Assembly: GCA_017534445.1 (NCBI GenBank)
Contig: JAFXWC010000017.1
Coordinates: 1 to 64,000, forward strand
Origin: Treponema sp.
GTDB taxonomy: Bacteria; Spirochaetota; Spirochaetia; Treponematales; Treponemataceae
DNA: 64,000 nucleotides
Direction of reading: 5' to 3'
Position 1 is the first letter of the stretch, and each line of letters opens with the position of its first letter. The notes beneath the pieces are model-generated. The model saw only the letters and a list, made by a program, of their open reading frames with translations. It was not told the origin of the DNA and made no database searches. The position numbers were made by a program, and so were the translations under genes. Positions 18,441 through 27,844 of this stretch are shown here, piece after piece.

Positions 18441-18948
18441 CCATTTTACATGCATTGCATACGATTCTGTGGATTTTCTCATTCAAAGCAAGCACGTTCT
18501 TTTTGGCGTTTTTCTTGATGTGGAAAAAGACGTAAAGAACATAACCTTTAACCGGGAGACTTTGCCCCACATCCATATAGGCCATCTTCTGGAAAAAGAA
18601 TTTTGCTGTTCCCGAGTAGAAGACTGCAACGTGGTACTTGTAATGCGCTCTCAGGATTTTATGAGCGGAGTTCAGCAGGATATAATAGATTTTACAAACA
18701 CGGCTTTTCCCGCAAGCGGAAACCTTGCGCTTTCGGTGAATACATCCATTTCTAGCAAGATAATAGACATCTCCGTACTCCGCCTGCTTCCAGAAGGAAT
18801 CCGCGACCAGCAGGCAAAATGCGGAATCAGCGGAATAGGATTCTCCCTGGGCGGAAAAAACGGAAACACTTTAAGAAAGCATATCCTTATTTCTCCAGAC
18901 AGGCTTCTCAAAAAGTTTTTTTCTTCAGGTCTTATAAAATCTAAATAG
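18427..18948 (+). CDS. Divergent CheW-like or chemosensory accessory protein
   Basis: A 173-aa protein overlapping the CheW gene by 14 nt. The start HFTCIAYDSVDFLIQSKHVLFGVFL resembles the first strands of a CheW domain, but the NxxG(xx)NLRG core is missing and the rest is not clearly CheW-like. It could be a degenerate CheW, a scaffold or an adaptor special to this system. The tight overlap implies translational coupling and a fixed stoichiometry with CheW. Confidence 0.6.
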   Translation: MEAHNHFTCIAYDSVDFLIQSKHVLFGVFLDVEKDVKNITFNRETLPHIHIGHLLEKEFCCSRVEDCNVVLVMRSQDFMSGVQQDIIDFTNTAFPASGNLALSVNTSISSKIIDISVLRLLPEGIRDQQAKCGISGIGFSLGGKNGNTLRKHILISPDRLLKKFFSSGLIKSK

Positions 18949-18963
18949 GAGGCAGTGCAAACA

Positions 18964-19977
18964 GTGAAAATTATAATTGCAGATGATTCCGCCATAGTGC
19001 GAGCAATTTTAGAGCAGAATCTCACGTCATATTCAGACATTAATATAATTGCTTCTGTCTCCAACGGAAAACGCCTTATTAATGCCATAAAAGAGGAATG
19101 CCCGGATGCCATAATAAGCGACAGTGACATGCCAGAGCTTGAAGGTATTAGCACGCTTGTCTCTTTGGCGCAGGAACACAGTATTCCAATTTGCATTCTA
19201 ACAGAAGGAAAGGCTGAAGCAGAAAAAAATCATCCGTATTCGGTATGCCTATTTGAAAAACCTGCATTAAACTCCTACACAAATGATTTCTTTGATTCTC
19301 TTGTAGAAAAACTGCGCTCTTTAATTCAGATTGAATGCTCTCCATCATCGGCAGCATCAAAAAATGCGGCGGAAGACTCTTGTGCATCTGCAGGATTTAA
19401 GATTCTCTGCATTGGTGCATCTACCGGCGGCCCCACTGCTGTTTCCGAAGTACTAAAGAAACTGGGAGAAGATTTTCCGCTTCCTATCCTGTATACACAG
19501 CACATAGAAATCGGTGCAGACAAGATGATGGCGGAATGGTTCTGTTCCGTCTGTCCCAACATCAAGATAAAAATTGCAGAAGACGGAGAGGAGGCAAAAG
19601 CGGGAACAGTTTATATGTCACCTGCCGACAAGCATCTCGTAATTGACCATGTAAAGCATAACGGAAATCCTGTCCTTTCTTTAAGCGATGAAGAGCCAGA
19701 ACGATTTTTGAGACCTGCAGTAAACAAACTTTTTAGAAGTGCCGCAAGCCATTACGGAAGAGCCTGCCTTGCCATTATCCTAACAGGAATGGGCATGGAC
19801 GGTGCAGAAGGCTGTAAAAAAATATGCGAAGAAGGCGGCTGGACCATTGCAGAAGACAAATCCACATGCGTAGTCTTTGGTATGCCGGCAGCCGCAATAG
19901 AAATGGGTGGAGCAAGAGAAATTTTACCGCGTCCACAAATTCCCAACCGCATTCTGAACTTAGTGAGGAAAAAATGA
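18964..19977 (+). CDS. cheB: Chemotaxis response regulator methylesterase CheB
   Basis: A 337-aa protein with an N-terminal receiver (acid pocket ADDS at 6-9, phosphoacceptor Asp53 in SDSDMP) and a C-terminal methylesterase/deamidase. The esterase shows the nucleophile loop GASTGGPTAV near 150, QHIEIGADKMMAEWF near 178 and ILTGMGMDGAEG near 275. It removes receptor methyl groups when phosphorylated by CheA. A GTG at 18964 is preferred over a GTG at 18955 because AGGAGG (18947-18952) is then at a workable distance. Confidence 0.93.
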   Translation: MKIIIADDSAIVRAILEQNLTSYSDINIIASVSNGKRLINAIKEECPDAIISDSDMPELEGISTLVSLAQEHSIPICILTEGKAEAEKNHPYSVCLFEKPALNSYTNDFFDSLVEKLRSLIQIECSPSSAASKNAAEDSCASAGFKILCIGASTGGPTAVSEVLKKLGEDFPLPILYTQHIEIGADKMMAEWFCSVCPNIKIKIAEDGEEAKAGTVYMSPADKHLVIDHVKHNGNPVLSLSDEEPERFLRPAVNKLFRSAASHYGRACLAIILTGMGMDGAEGCKKICEEGGWTIAEDKSTCVVFGMPAAAIEMGGAREILPRPQIPNRILNLVRKK

Positions 19978-20849
19978 CGCAAAAAAAAGATTTTTCTCTT
20001 TCACAAGAAGAACTTGCCTCATTCATCTCACTGGTAACGCTTAACACAGGAATAATCCCGAGAGAAAGCCACAAAACCGGCATAAAAACATACATCGAAA
20101 GAACCCTTGCAGAAAATTCTTTATCCGCATCTGAATACAAACGGCTTATTGACACAAAACCAAACCTTCTTTCAGAACTCGTAAACGCAAGCACCGTAAA
20201 CGAAACATATTTTTTCCGCGAAGAAAAGCAGTTCTCCATTCTAAAAGAAAGACTTTTCCCGCAATGGAAGGCATCATTCGGAACAATGCCAATCAGAATA
20301 TGGAGCGCAGCCTGTTCTTACGGAGAAGAAGCATATTCCATATCCCTCTTAGCGCGTGAATGCAAAATAACAGCCGACATAACTGCAAGTGACATCAACT
20401 CCGAAGTTCTAGAGCACTGTAAGCAGGGACTCTTTTTAGGCAGTTCAATAAGACAGATGGATGGTCTTGCCTTTAAAAATCTCCTCATTCCCTATCAAAG
20501 AGAAGACAAGAAAATTGAATTTCCTCCTCAGATAAAAAATTCAATACATACAAAAAAAATAAATCTTGCGAAAATTGATTCTCCGGAAACAGAAAAAATT
20601 CTTCCTCAAAACCAAAGCATAATCTTTCTGCGGAACGTGTTTATCTATTTTAGTCAGGAACTACGGGCCAGAATTTTACGCACCATTTCGGAAAAATGCA
20701 TGTGCGACGGAGGAATTCTTTTCGTATCCATGAGTGAAATAGCACAGTTGGATTCTACGGTCGTTCCTCCATCATTAGAAAAGGTAATGGACGGAAAAGT
20801 ATTTTACTTTATAAAAAATCAGCGGCAGCGGGAAAAACAGGAGTTTTGA
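19974..20849 (+). CDS. cheR: Chemotaxis protein methyltransferase CheR
   Basis: A 291-aa SAM-dependent methyltransferase that methylates receptor glutamates. Seen are NETYFFREEKQF near residue 78, the SAM-binding IWSAACSYGEEAYSISLLA near 105 and IIFLRNVFIYF near 217. Its ATG overlaps the cheB stop (ATGA), giving translational coupling. No C-terminal pentapeptide-tether domain is evident. Confidence 0.93.
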   Translation: MTQKKDFSLSQEELASFISLVTLNTGIIPRESHKTGIKTYIERTLAENSLSASEYKRLIDTKPNLLSELVNASTVNETYFFREEKQFSILKERLFPQWKASFGTMPIRIWSAACSYGEEAYSISLLARECKITADITASDINSEVLEHCKQGLFLGSSIRQMDGLAFKNLLIPYQREDKKIEFPPQIKNSIHTKKINLAKIDSPETEKILPQNQSIIFLRNVFIYFSQELRARILRTISEKCMCDGGILFVSMSEIAQLDSTVVPPSLEKVMDGKVFYFIKNQRQREKQEF

Positions 20850-22952
20850 ATGGCAAAAATTTCCAGTGATATTACCGAAAGCTTTGTTGAAGAAACAAAC
20901 GAACTTTTGGAACAGGCAAGACACGATGTTATAACTCTAAAAAACATTCAGAATGACGAGAACACTCTTGCAAATCTCTTAAGGAACCTGCACACAATTA
21001 AGGGAAATGCCAGAATGCTTGGCTTTCTGACCATTGAAAAACTTTCTCACGCCCTTGAAGATATATACAAAAGCGTAAAGGATGGCCAAGTAAAAAATTC
21101 CGACCGCCTGGTAAAACTTGTGTTCGCCGTTGCCGACAAAATTCAGTCTTGCACCCTAGCCATAAGAAATACGGGAACTGATGACAGCGATATAGAGCTT
21201 TACCTTCGCTACTGCGACAAACTTGCCGCCGGTGAACTTATTGACACAGACGCTTTTGTTGCTTCCCTAAACAAGCAGGAAGCAAATGAAACAGACAGCG
21301 GTGAAGATGACGAAAACACAAAAGGACGTGTAGGTGACATTCAGTCAATACGCATTAAGCTTTCGCGCGTAAACGAAATCATTGCAGCTTTTGACACAAT
21401 GATTACGAGGGAATTCCACCTAAAGCATCAGCTTGACGAACTTCAGAAATTCGAAGAGAGAACAGAAAACCACGACCTTTCAAAAATCAGGAAGCAGTTC
21501 GAATCAGACATCTATGCACTTGAAACTTCAATTTTTAGCGTACAGGAACAAGTGTTTGACTTGCGAATGCTTCCAATAAGTCTGGTACTAAAACCGCTTG
21601 AAAACACCATTGCCATAGAAAGCTTGAATCTAGGCAAAAAGGTGCACTGCTCAATTCCAAACTCTGACATTGCTGTTGACAAAGTAATTTTGGAAGAATT
21701 GGGCGACATACTCATGCACTTGATAAGAAACGCACTCGACCACGGAATTGAAAGCCCAGAAGAAAGGAAAGCATGCGGCAAAAGCGAGGAAGGGACAATT
21801 ACAATCACTTGCATACGGGAAACAAAGCATATCGAGCTAAAAATAACAGACGACGGCCGTGGCTTAAACTATGATAAAATACGCAGCAAGGCCCTTACCC
21901 TCTATCCTGAGCGCGGTGAAGAAATCAAAAACATGGCAGACAGGGAGCTTTCACAGTTCCTCTTCCAATCAGGATTCTCAACAAAGGATAAAGTAACCGA
22001 ACTTTCGGGCCGCGGAGTAGGACTTGATGTTGTTTGGTCAAACGTAGAAAAAATAAAGGGGCGCATAAAAATAGAAAGCGAAGCAGGAAAAGGGACATCT
22101 TTCATCTTGAACTTTCCCCTCTCCCTCTCCACGCTGCAGGGTCTTTTCATCTACTCAAACAAAGACAAATATATGATTCCATCGCAGCATATAGTGGACA
22201 TCATCTACCGCAAAAAAAGTGAGTACATCACATTGCAGAACCAAAGCTACTTAAAGCTTTCCGATCAGCTCATCCCCTGCTTTTCACTTTCATCACTCTT
22301 TTCTGACCAGAGGGGGGGTCTTTACCAAGACGCAGACTCCATCCTTATTGCTGAGTACATGGAACAGAGAATAGGAATCATAGTAGACCAGGTGCAGCAG
22401 TATGTTTCGCTGGTCGTAAAGCCGCTACCAAAGTCATTCAACAATTTTTCCATATTGCAGGGAATTGTATTTGATGAACACTACGACATTGTTCCCATCC
22501 TTCACGTGCCTGACATACTCAAAAAATTCAAATCACTTAGGGGTTATGACATAAAAAAATACGAAGCCGCAACCAAAAAGCGTACAGTGCGGATTCTTGC
22601 AGTTGACGATTCTGCCACGACAAGAAATATTGAACGCTCTATTTTGGAAAGCGCAGACTTTACTGTTGACACGGCAGTAGATGGAATTGATGCGCTTGAG
22701 AAGGCAAAGTCAAAACAATACGATCTTGTTATGACAGACAAGGATATGCCCCGCATGACGGGCCTTGTTCTTCTGGACAACCTTAGGCGCATGGAGCAAT
22801 ACAAAGAAGTTCCTGTGGTTCTGGTTTCAGCAGACCAAAGCCAAAAGACGCATGATGAGTTCAAGAAACTCGGTGCAAATGCGATTATTTCCAAAGCTGA
22901 TTTTGAACGTTCAAAACTGATTGGCACAATAAAAGAGCTTTTGGGGGAGTAG
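20850..22952 (+). CDS. cheA: Hybrid chemotaxis histidine kinase CheA with C-terminal receiver
   Basis: A 700-aa kinase beginning on the base after the cheR stop. Domains: Hpt with phosphoaccepting His48 in NLHTIKGNARML; dimerisation helices about 165-245; HATPase about 260-430 (N box LIRNALDHGIESPEERK, G1 DDGRGLNY, G2 SGRGVGLDVVW, G3 AGKGTSF); CheW-like about 435-565; and a receiver about 580-700 with DDSATTRN and phosphoacceptor Asp in MTDKDMPRMTG. A clear P2 (CheY-binding) domain is not evident. The attached receiver, with no separate cheY in the operon, suggests internal phosphorelay or a sink and an output other than the flagellar CheY. Confidence 0.93.
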   Translation: MAKISSDITESFVEETNELLEQARHDVITLKNIQNDENTLANLLRNLHTIKGNARMLGFLTIEKLSHALEDIYKSVKDGQVKNSDRLVKLVFAVADKIQSCTLAIRNTGTDDSDIELYLRYCDKLAAGELIDTDAFVASLNKQEANETDSGEDDENTKGRVGDIQSIRIKLSRVNEIIAAFDTMITREFHLKHQLDELQKFEERTENHDLSKIRKQFESDIYALETSIFSVQEQVFDLRMLPISLVLKPLENTIAIESLNLGKKVHCSIPNSDIAVDKVILEELGDILMHLIRNALDHGIESPEERKACGKSEEGTITITCIRETKHIELKITDDGRGLNYDKIRSKALTLYPERGEEIKNMADRELSQFLFQSGFSTKDKVTELSGRGVGLDVVWSNVEKIKGRIKIESEAGKGTSFILNFPLSLSTLQGLFIYSNKDKYMIPSQHIVDIIYRKKSEYITLQNQSYLKLSDQLIPCFSLSSLFSDQRGGLYQDADSILIAEYMEQRIGIIVDQVQQYVSLVVKPLPKSFNNFSILQGIVFDEHYDIVPILHVPDILKKFKSLRGYDIKKYEAATKKRTVRILAVDDSATTRNIERSILESADFTVDTAVDGIDALEKAKSKQYDLVMTDKDMPRMTGLVLLDNLRRMEQYKEVPVVLVSADQSQKTHDEFKKLGANAIISKADFERSKLIGTIKELLGE

Positions 22953-22958
22953 GATAAA

Positions 22959-24806
22959 ATGAGCAAAAAAATTCTAATACTTGAAACTTCGGTAACAATA
23001 CAAAAACTTTTTACCACTTCTCTTGATTCTGACGATTACACAATCCAGTTTGCCGCAGACGGAAAAACAGCAGTTTACGACCTGTTTGACTTCCAGCCCG
23101 ATTTATTCCTCATGAACTCCGCCATGCAGCATCCGTGTAGTTTTGCAATTGTCCAACTGGTGCGTTCCATAAAGTGCTTTAAGGATCTTGCAATTGCCAT
23201 GTACTCAAACTCACCTTCCCCGCTAGACGAAAGCTTTGCAAAGGAATGCGGGGCAACATCTTTTGTACGCCTGGATCAGAAGACTCTTGTTCTGAACATA
23301 GACGAACTTGCACAGCTGCCATCACCCAAAATAGACAAGCTTGAGCTGAATCAGATTAAAAAGACCCTGGATGATGCATTTTTGTTCATGCAATCGGCAG
23401 ACATATCTTTTATGAGTTCCTTCAAAAACACCGTTTTCTCAAAAATAAACGAGCTTGCAGTTCACATAGAAAATGTTGAGGACATGGTAAAATCATTCCT
23501 GCTTCTGCTTGCGGAAGTTTCCGAAGTTCCAATTGCCGGGCTTTACATAATAGAAAACGACGGTCCCCATGGCTACTATGTTGCATCGGAGAATGCAGGC
23601 GAAAAGGAAACAGCAGACTTTTTGAACGTATGCGCCGCTGATTTTGAGAAGATACTGCCTGACTACAATGCCTCCAAGGTTACAGCAAAATTTCTTGGGC
23701 CCACAAAACTGCTGAACAGATTTTTCAACGATACGGTGCAGCTTTCCAGCTACGCAAGCGAAACTTTGCAAACAAGCGACAAATCTCAAAAAATAGGAAG
23801 CGTGCATATAGTCTCGGACGGAAACATCTCTAACAGTGCGCAGGATTTTTTCAAGTTCTGCGTACAGCGTGCAGGAGATATTTTTTCCAAGGCCCTTATT
23901 GTTGAAAAGAAAATCTTTTTTGAAAAGCGCATCCGCAGGGCCTTTAGCCGCTTTGTACCAGCCCAAGTTATAGACAACCTTGTTGAACAGACCGATGCAA
24001 ACGACGAGAAAGTTGGCGTTGGAGAAACAAGGGCCGTTGCAATCCTCTTTAGCGACATTAGAAGCTTTACGAACATAAGCGAACGCAACAAGCCAGACGT
24101 TTTGGTTTCCTTCCTAAACAGATATTTCTCTGTTATGGTTGACATCATAAAAAAACACGGCGGTACAATCGACAAATTTATTGGAGATGCTATCATGGCA
24201 GAATTCGGAACACCGGTAAGCTACGAGGACAACTGCCGGAGAGCCGTTGCTGCGGCCATAGAAATGAGGGATGCACTTGAAAGCATTGAAATTGGAGACC
24301 TAATTCTTCCCGAGGGAATGATATTTAACACCGGAATTGGAATACACTACGGAGATGTAATTGTGGGCTCAATCGGCTCAAAGGATAAAACCGATTATTC
24401 CGTAATCGGTGACAACGTTAACCTTGCAAGCCGCCTTGAAGGCTTAACAAAAACATACGGCGCGCACATTCTTGTTAGCCAAAGCGTTTTTGAAAACGCA
24501 GGAGAAAGCGAATTTGCATTCCGTCACATTGACGATGTACGCGTAAAAGGCAAAAAGAATGCCGTCCCAATATACGCAGTGGACAAAAACGAAACAGAAT
24601 TTTCTTTTGAATACAAAGATGCCTACTCAAAGGGCATGGACTTGTACAAAAAGGGAATTTGGAATTTGGCAAGAGACTACTTTTTAAAAGCACTTTCGGC
24701 AGCGGATGGAGACAAGGCGGCAAGCCTTCTTCTTTCCCGCTGCGAAGAATTCATTAAAAATCCGCCAGAAAACTGGGACGGAGCAATTGCGTTCAATACA
24801 AAATAG
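22959..24806 (+). CDS. Pseudo-receiver class III adenylate/guanylate cyclase
   Basis: A 615-aa cytosolic protein. Residues 1-120 look like a receiver fold, but the phosphoacceptor position reads FLMNSAMQH with Asn instead of Asp, and the acid pocket is LETS, so phosphorylation is unlikely. A middle GAF-like region (about 150-325) follows. The class III cyclase domain (about 350-535) has the metal aspartates in FSDIRSFTNIS and KFIGDAIMAEFG and the transition-state stretch GDNVNLASRLEG. It should make cAMP (less likely cGMP). It lies 6 nt after cheA, which makes it the likely output of the operon. Confidence 0.88.
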   Translation: MSKKILILETSVTIQKLFTTSLDSDDYTIQFAADGKTAVYDLFDFQPDLFLMNSAMQHPCSFAIVQLVRSIKCFKDLAIAMYSNSPSPLDESFAKECGATSFVRLDQKTLVLNIDELAQLPSPKIDKLELNQIKKTLDDAFLFMQSADISFMSSFKNTVFSKINELAVHIENVEDMVKSFLLLLAEVSEVPIAGLYIIENDGPHGYYVASENAGEKETADFLNVCAADFEKILPDYNASKVTAKFLGPTKLLNRFFNDTVQLSSYASETLQTSDKSQKIGSVHIVSDGNISNSAQDFFKFCVQRAGDIFSKALIVEKKIFFEKRIRRAFSRFVPAQVIDNLVEQTDANDEKVGVGETRAVAILFSDIRSFTNISERNKPDVLVSFLNRYFSVMVDIIKKHGGTIDKFIGDAIMAEFGTPVSYEDNCRRAVAAAIEMRDALESIEIGDLILPEGMIFNTGIGIHYGDVIVGSIGSKDKTDYSVIGDNVNLASRLEGLTKTYGAHILVSQSVFENAGESEFAFRHIDDVRVKGKKNAVPIYAVDKNETEFSFEYKDAYSKGMDLYKKGIWNLARDYFLKALSAADGDKAASLLLSRCEEFIKNPPENWDGAIAFNTK

Positions 24807-24817
24807 GAGAATAGCAC

Positions 24818-26341
24818 ATGACCACATTTAGATTTTTTGTACCATTGATTTTTGCGACAACTTATCTTGGAATTTTTTTCTTGCGCGTCTTCCATTATGG
24901 ATTCATCTATGCCCGTCCAAAAGCAATCATAATGGAATGCATCCCCACACTTTTGATTTCCACTTTCTTGATTTTGGCATGCATCTTCGTAGAAAAGCCA
25001 ATATTGAGACGCTTTGAAAAAGTCATACGCAAAGGAAAGAAAGACAAGAAGTCCCTCACAAAAGAGGATGTGGCCGTTGCACTTGATTCCTACAAAAAAT
25101 TTGACATTGCTATTGCCGCGGGTGATGCAATAGGATTTTTGCTTGGAGCTGGTTCCACCGCAATTTTGGAATCTATAAAAGGCCTTGCTCCTTTTGACCC
25201 TGTCATTTTCACGATTATAGAACTCCAAAGCGTTGGCGTAGGATTCTTGTGCTACACCCTTAATGTTTTCCTTGTAAAAAAAATCTTGATGACAAAAAAG
25301 ATGCGGGAAGCAGGCATTACAGTAAGCAACAACCTTTCCCGAAACCTTTCGATTGCCGTAGGGACATGCGTCTACATTTCTCTTGTCAACATGATTACGA
25401 TTCCTATACACATAATAAAGCATCCCGGCAAAAATGATTTTCCGCTCTTTTTGACGCGGGGCGCAATAGGAGCAATTCTTACGGGCGCAGTCTGCTACGT
25501 CATCTATTCACTTTTGGTAAAAAAGATTCAGAAGACGGAAAGGGAAACAAGCTTCAAGCTTTTGAAGGAGACAGAAACCCTTGCCCATGCCACAAAAGAA
25601 AGTGCGGAGACAAGCCAAAACCAAAGCACGGCTGTAAAAGAAATAGTTGCAACCATGGAGGATTCAACAGAGCTGGTTGGCAACATCAGCGAGAAAATAA
25701 AGCACGTAACAAGCCTTGCGGAAAAGTCAAGAGAAGCGGTTTTGCGTGGGCGCGAGGCTCTTAAAAACAACCTGGAGGAACTTGTAGGCATAAAAAACAC
25801 AAACAACCTTACTATAGAAGGAATCAAAGATCTGAACAAAAAAATTACCGGCATCTGGGACATAGTTTCCATAATAAACGTGGTAGCGGACCAAACAAAA
25901 ATCATTGCCTTCAATGCGGAACTGGAAGCATCAAGTTCAGGTGAAGCTGGAAAAAATTTCCACATCGTTGCAACAGAAATACGCCGTCTTTCCGGCAACA
26001 TAATCGACAGCATCAAGGAAATAAAAGACAAAATCACAGAGATTCAAAAGTCATCTGACGCACTTATTCTGGACAGCGAAAAAGGAACAAAGCAGATTGA
26101 TTCCGGGGTGGAAAGTGCCCAGAGCCTTGAAAGCGGCTTCGAGAGCATTATGGACTCTTCCAACAGTACAGCCGACAGTTCCCATGAGATTCTAAAATAC
26201 GTTGGGCAGTTTACCAATTCCAGCGAGCAGATTTTTATTACGCTAAAACAAATTGCCGACGGCATAGAAAACCTTTCCGATTTTACAGCAAACATTTCCA
26301 CTTCTTCGGAAAACGTCCGGCAGATTGCAAGCCTTCTGTAA
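24818..26341 (+). CDS. Multi-TM methyl-accepting chemotaxis-like protein
   Basis: A 507-aa protein with about six membrane helices in residues 1-235 and no large extracellular sensor, so sensing should occur within the membrane. There is no clear HAMP. The cytoplasmic hairpin (about 250-507) has tip DQTKIIAFNAELEASSSGEAG, the same type as the first two receptors in the operon. Start 24818 has AGGAG. It is the last gene, 11 nt after the cyclase. Confidence 0.85.
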   Translation: MTTFRFFVPLIFATTYLGIFFLRVFHYGFIYARPKAIIMECIPTLLISTFLILACIFVEKPILRRFEKVIRKGKKDKKSLTKEDVAVALDSYKKFDIAIAAGDAIGFLLGAGSTAILESIKGLAPFDPVIFTIIELQSVGVGFLCYTLNVFLVKKILMTKKMREAGITVSNNLSRNLSIAVGTCVYISLVNMITIPIHIIKHPGKNDFPLFLTRGAIGAILTGAVCYVIYSLLVKKIQKTERETSFKLLKETETLAHATKESAETSQNQSTAVKEIVATMEDSTELVGNISEKIKHVTSLAEKSREAVLRGREALKNNLEELVGIKNTNNLTIEGIKDLNKKITGIWDIVSIINVVADQTKIIAFNAELEASSSGEAGKNFHIVATEIRRLSGNIIDSIKEIKDKITEIQKSSDALILDSEKGTKQIDSGVESAQSLESGFESIMDSSNSTADSSHEILKYVGQFTNSSEQIFITLKQIADGIENLSDFTANISTSSENVRQIASLL

Positions 26342-26421
26342 AAGATTCGTATTTTTTGGGGCGGAAGTCTCTCCTTGGACATCCGCCCACATGCCTCTTC
26401 CCGCAAAAAGTTAAACAGCAT

Positions 26422-26452
26422 AAAAAAAACTCCGCCGAAGCGGAGTTTTTAG
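26422..26452. terminator. Bidirectional terminator between the chemosensory operon and gapA
   Basis: AACTCCGC-cgaa-GCGGAGTT flanked by an A-run on the left and a T-run on the right can stop transcription from both sides. Confidence 0.85.
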
Positions 26453-26471
26453 TTAGCTAAACAAGCAAATT

Positions 26472-27506
26472 CTACTTCAATTCAGAGAAGTACTTGATTG
26501 TGCGAACCATCTGTGAAGTATAGCTGTTTTCATTGTCGTACCAAGAAACAACTTCTACCTGATATGTGTCATCGTCAATCTTAGAAACCATTGTCTGTGT
26601 TGCATCAAAGAGTGAACCGTACTTCATACCAATAACATCAGAAGAAACAATTTCGTCCTCGTTGTAGCCGAAAGACTCAGTTGCAGCTGCCTTCATAGCG
26701 GCGTTGATTCCTTCCTTAGTGATGTCCTTACCCTTTACAACAGCAAAGAGAAGAGTTGTTGAACCAGTTGGTGTTGGAACACGCTGAGCAGAACCAATGA
26801 GCTTTCCGTTCAATTCAGGAATTACAAGACCAATAGCCTTTGCAGCACCTGTTGAGTTAGGAACGATGTTCTGAGCACCTGCGCGTGAGCGGCGGAGGTC
26901 ACCCTTTCTCTGAGGACCGTCAAGAATCATCTGGTCGCCAGTGTAAGCGTGGATTGTGCTCATAATACCAGACTGGATTGGAGCATAGTCGTTAAGAGCC
27001 TTTGCCATAGGAGCAAGGCAGTTTGTTGTACAAGAAGCAGCAGAAATAACTGTATCTGTTGGCTTAAGAGACTTGTGGTTTACATTGTAAACGATTGTAG
27101 GAAGATCGTTACCTGCAGGAGCAGAAATTACAACCTTGCGTGCACCAGCCTTGATGTGAGCTTCTGACTTTTCCTTTGATGTGTAGAAGCCTGTGCATTC
27201 AAGAACAACGTCAACCTTGTTTGCAGCCCAAGGGCAGTTTACTGCATCTTTTTCTGCATAAATCTTGATTTCCTTGCCATCAACGATGATTGAATCGTCT
27301 GTAGCTGAAACAGTGTGCTTTCCTTCACCAATGCGGCCCATGAAACCACCCTGAGCGGTGTCATACTTCAAAAGGTGAGCAAGCATCTTTGGGCTTGTAA
27401 GGTCGTTGATAGCAACAACTTCATAACCCTCAGCGTCGAACATCTGGCGGAAAGCCAAACGGCCGATACGACCAAAACCGTTAATAGCAACTCTAACATT
27501 AGCCAT
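26472..27506 (-). CDS. gapA: Glyceraldehyde-3-phosphate dehydrogenase, type I
   Basis: A 344-aa NAD-dependent GAPDH of glycolysis. It has the N-terminal Rossmann motif [14 protein letters not shown], the catalytic cysteine in [12 protein letters not shown] near residue 155 and the C-terminal [14 protein letters not shown]. The ATG at 27506 has AGGAG; an upstream start at 27578 would add 24 unlikely residues. Codon usage is that of a highly expressed gene (few rare Arg or Leu codons), like pckG. Its promoter lies just behind a family I tail. Confidence 0.97.
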   Translation of the reverse strand: MANVRVAINGFGRIGRLAFRQMFDAEGYEVVAINDLTSPKMLAHLLKYDTAQGGFMGRIGEGKHTVSATDDSIIVDGKEIKIYAEKDAVNCPWAANKVDVVLECTGFYTSKEKSEAHIKAGARKVVISAPAGNDLPTIVYNVNHKSLKPTDTVISAASCTTNCLAPMAKALNDYAPIQSGIMSTIHAYTGDQMILDGPQRKGDLRRSRAGAQNIVPNSTGAAKAIGLVIPELNGKLIGSAQRVPTPTGSTTLLFAVVKGKDITKEGINAAMKAAATESFGYNEDEIVSSDVIGMKYGSLFDATQTMVSKIDDDTYQVEVVSWYDNENSYTSQMVRTIKYFSELK

Positions 27507-27540
27507 AATATATCTCCTAAAAAAGAAATTCTTACGATAA

Positions 27541-27569
27541 AATATAACTCTTTTTTCAAAATCGTTCAA
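27541..27569 (-). promoter_or_regulatory. gapA promoter
   Basis: On the minus strand, TTGAAC (27564-27569), a 17-bp spacer and TATATT (27541-27546). A short leader with AGGAG follows. Confidence 0.7.
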
Positions 27570-27601
27570 TAGGCTCAAGCCCGCTAAAGCATTTTTTAGT
27601 G

Positions 27602-27750
27602 TGGCAGTCTTTAGGACGAAAATCTTGCCGCTCTACCATTTTACTCCCCCTCTAAGGCGACAGAACATGCCAATCGTCACCGCCCTTCCGCCCTTCCCTA
27701 ACGGTCATTGCCGCAAGCGGCAACTACGGGGCTCCACGGCGGCGTAGGCT
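27602..27750 (-). repeat. Family I tail T3, upstream of gapA
   Basis: Read on the minus strand: cctacgccgccgtggagcccc, a hairpin TTGCCGC/GCGGCAA, gggaagggcggaagggcggtg, then atggtagag and a cgtcct box. The hairpin sits where T2 has TACCGC/GCGGTA, so both arms differ but still pair. No tandem units precede it. It points toward gapA. Confidence 0.65.
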
Positions 27751-27777
27751 TAATGGTGAATTTGTTTAAAAATCATC

Positions 27778-27805
27778 TTGAATTTTACATAATTTGCCGT
27801 ATAAT
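27778..27805 (+). promoter_or_regulatory. Promoter of the beta-helix lipoprotein gene
   Basis: TTGAAT (27778-27783), a 16-bp spacer and TATAAT (27800-27805), about 40 nt before the ATG at 27845. Confidence 0.6.
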
Positions 27806-27844
27806 AAGAATATAGAATAGGTTGTGTTAAAAAAGAGGTGTGCC

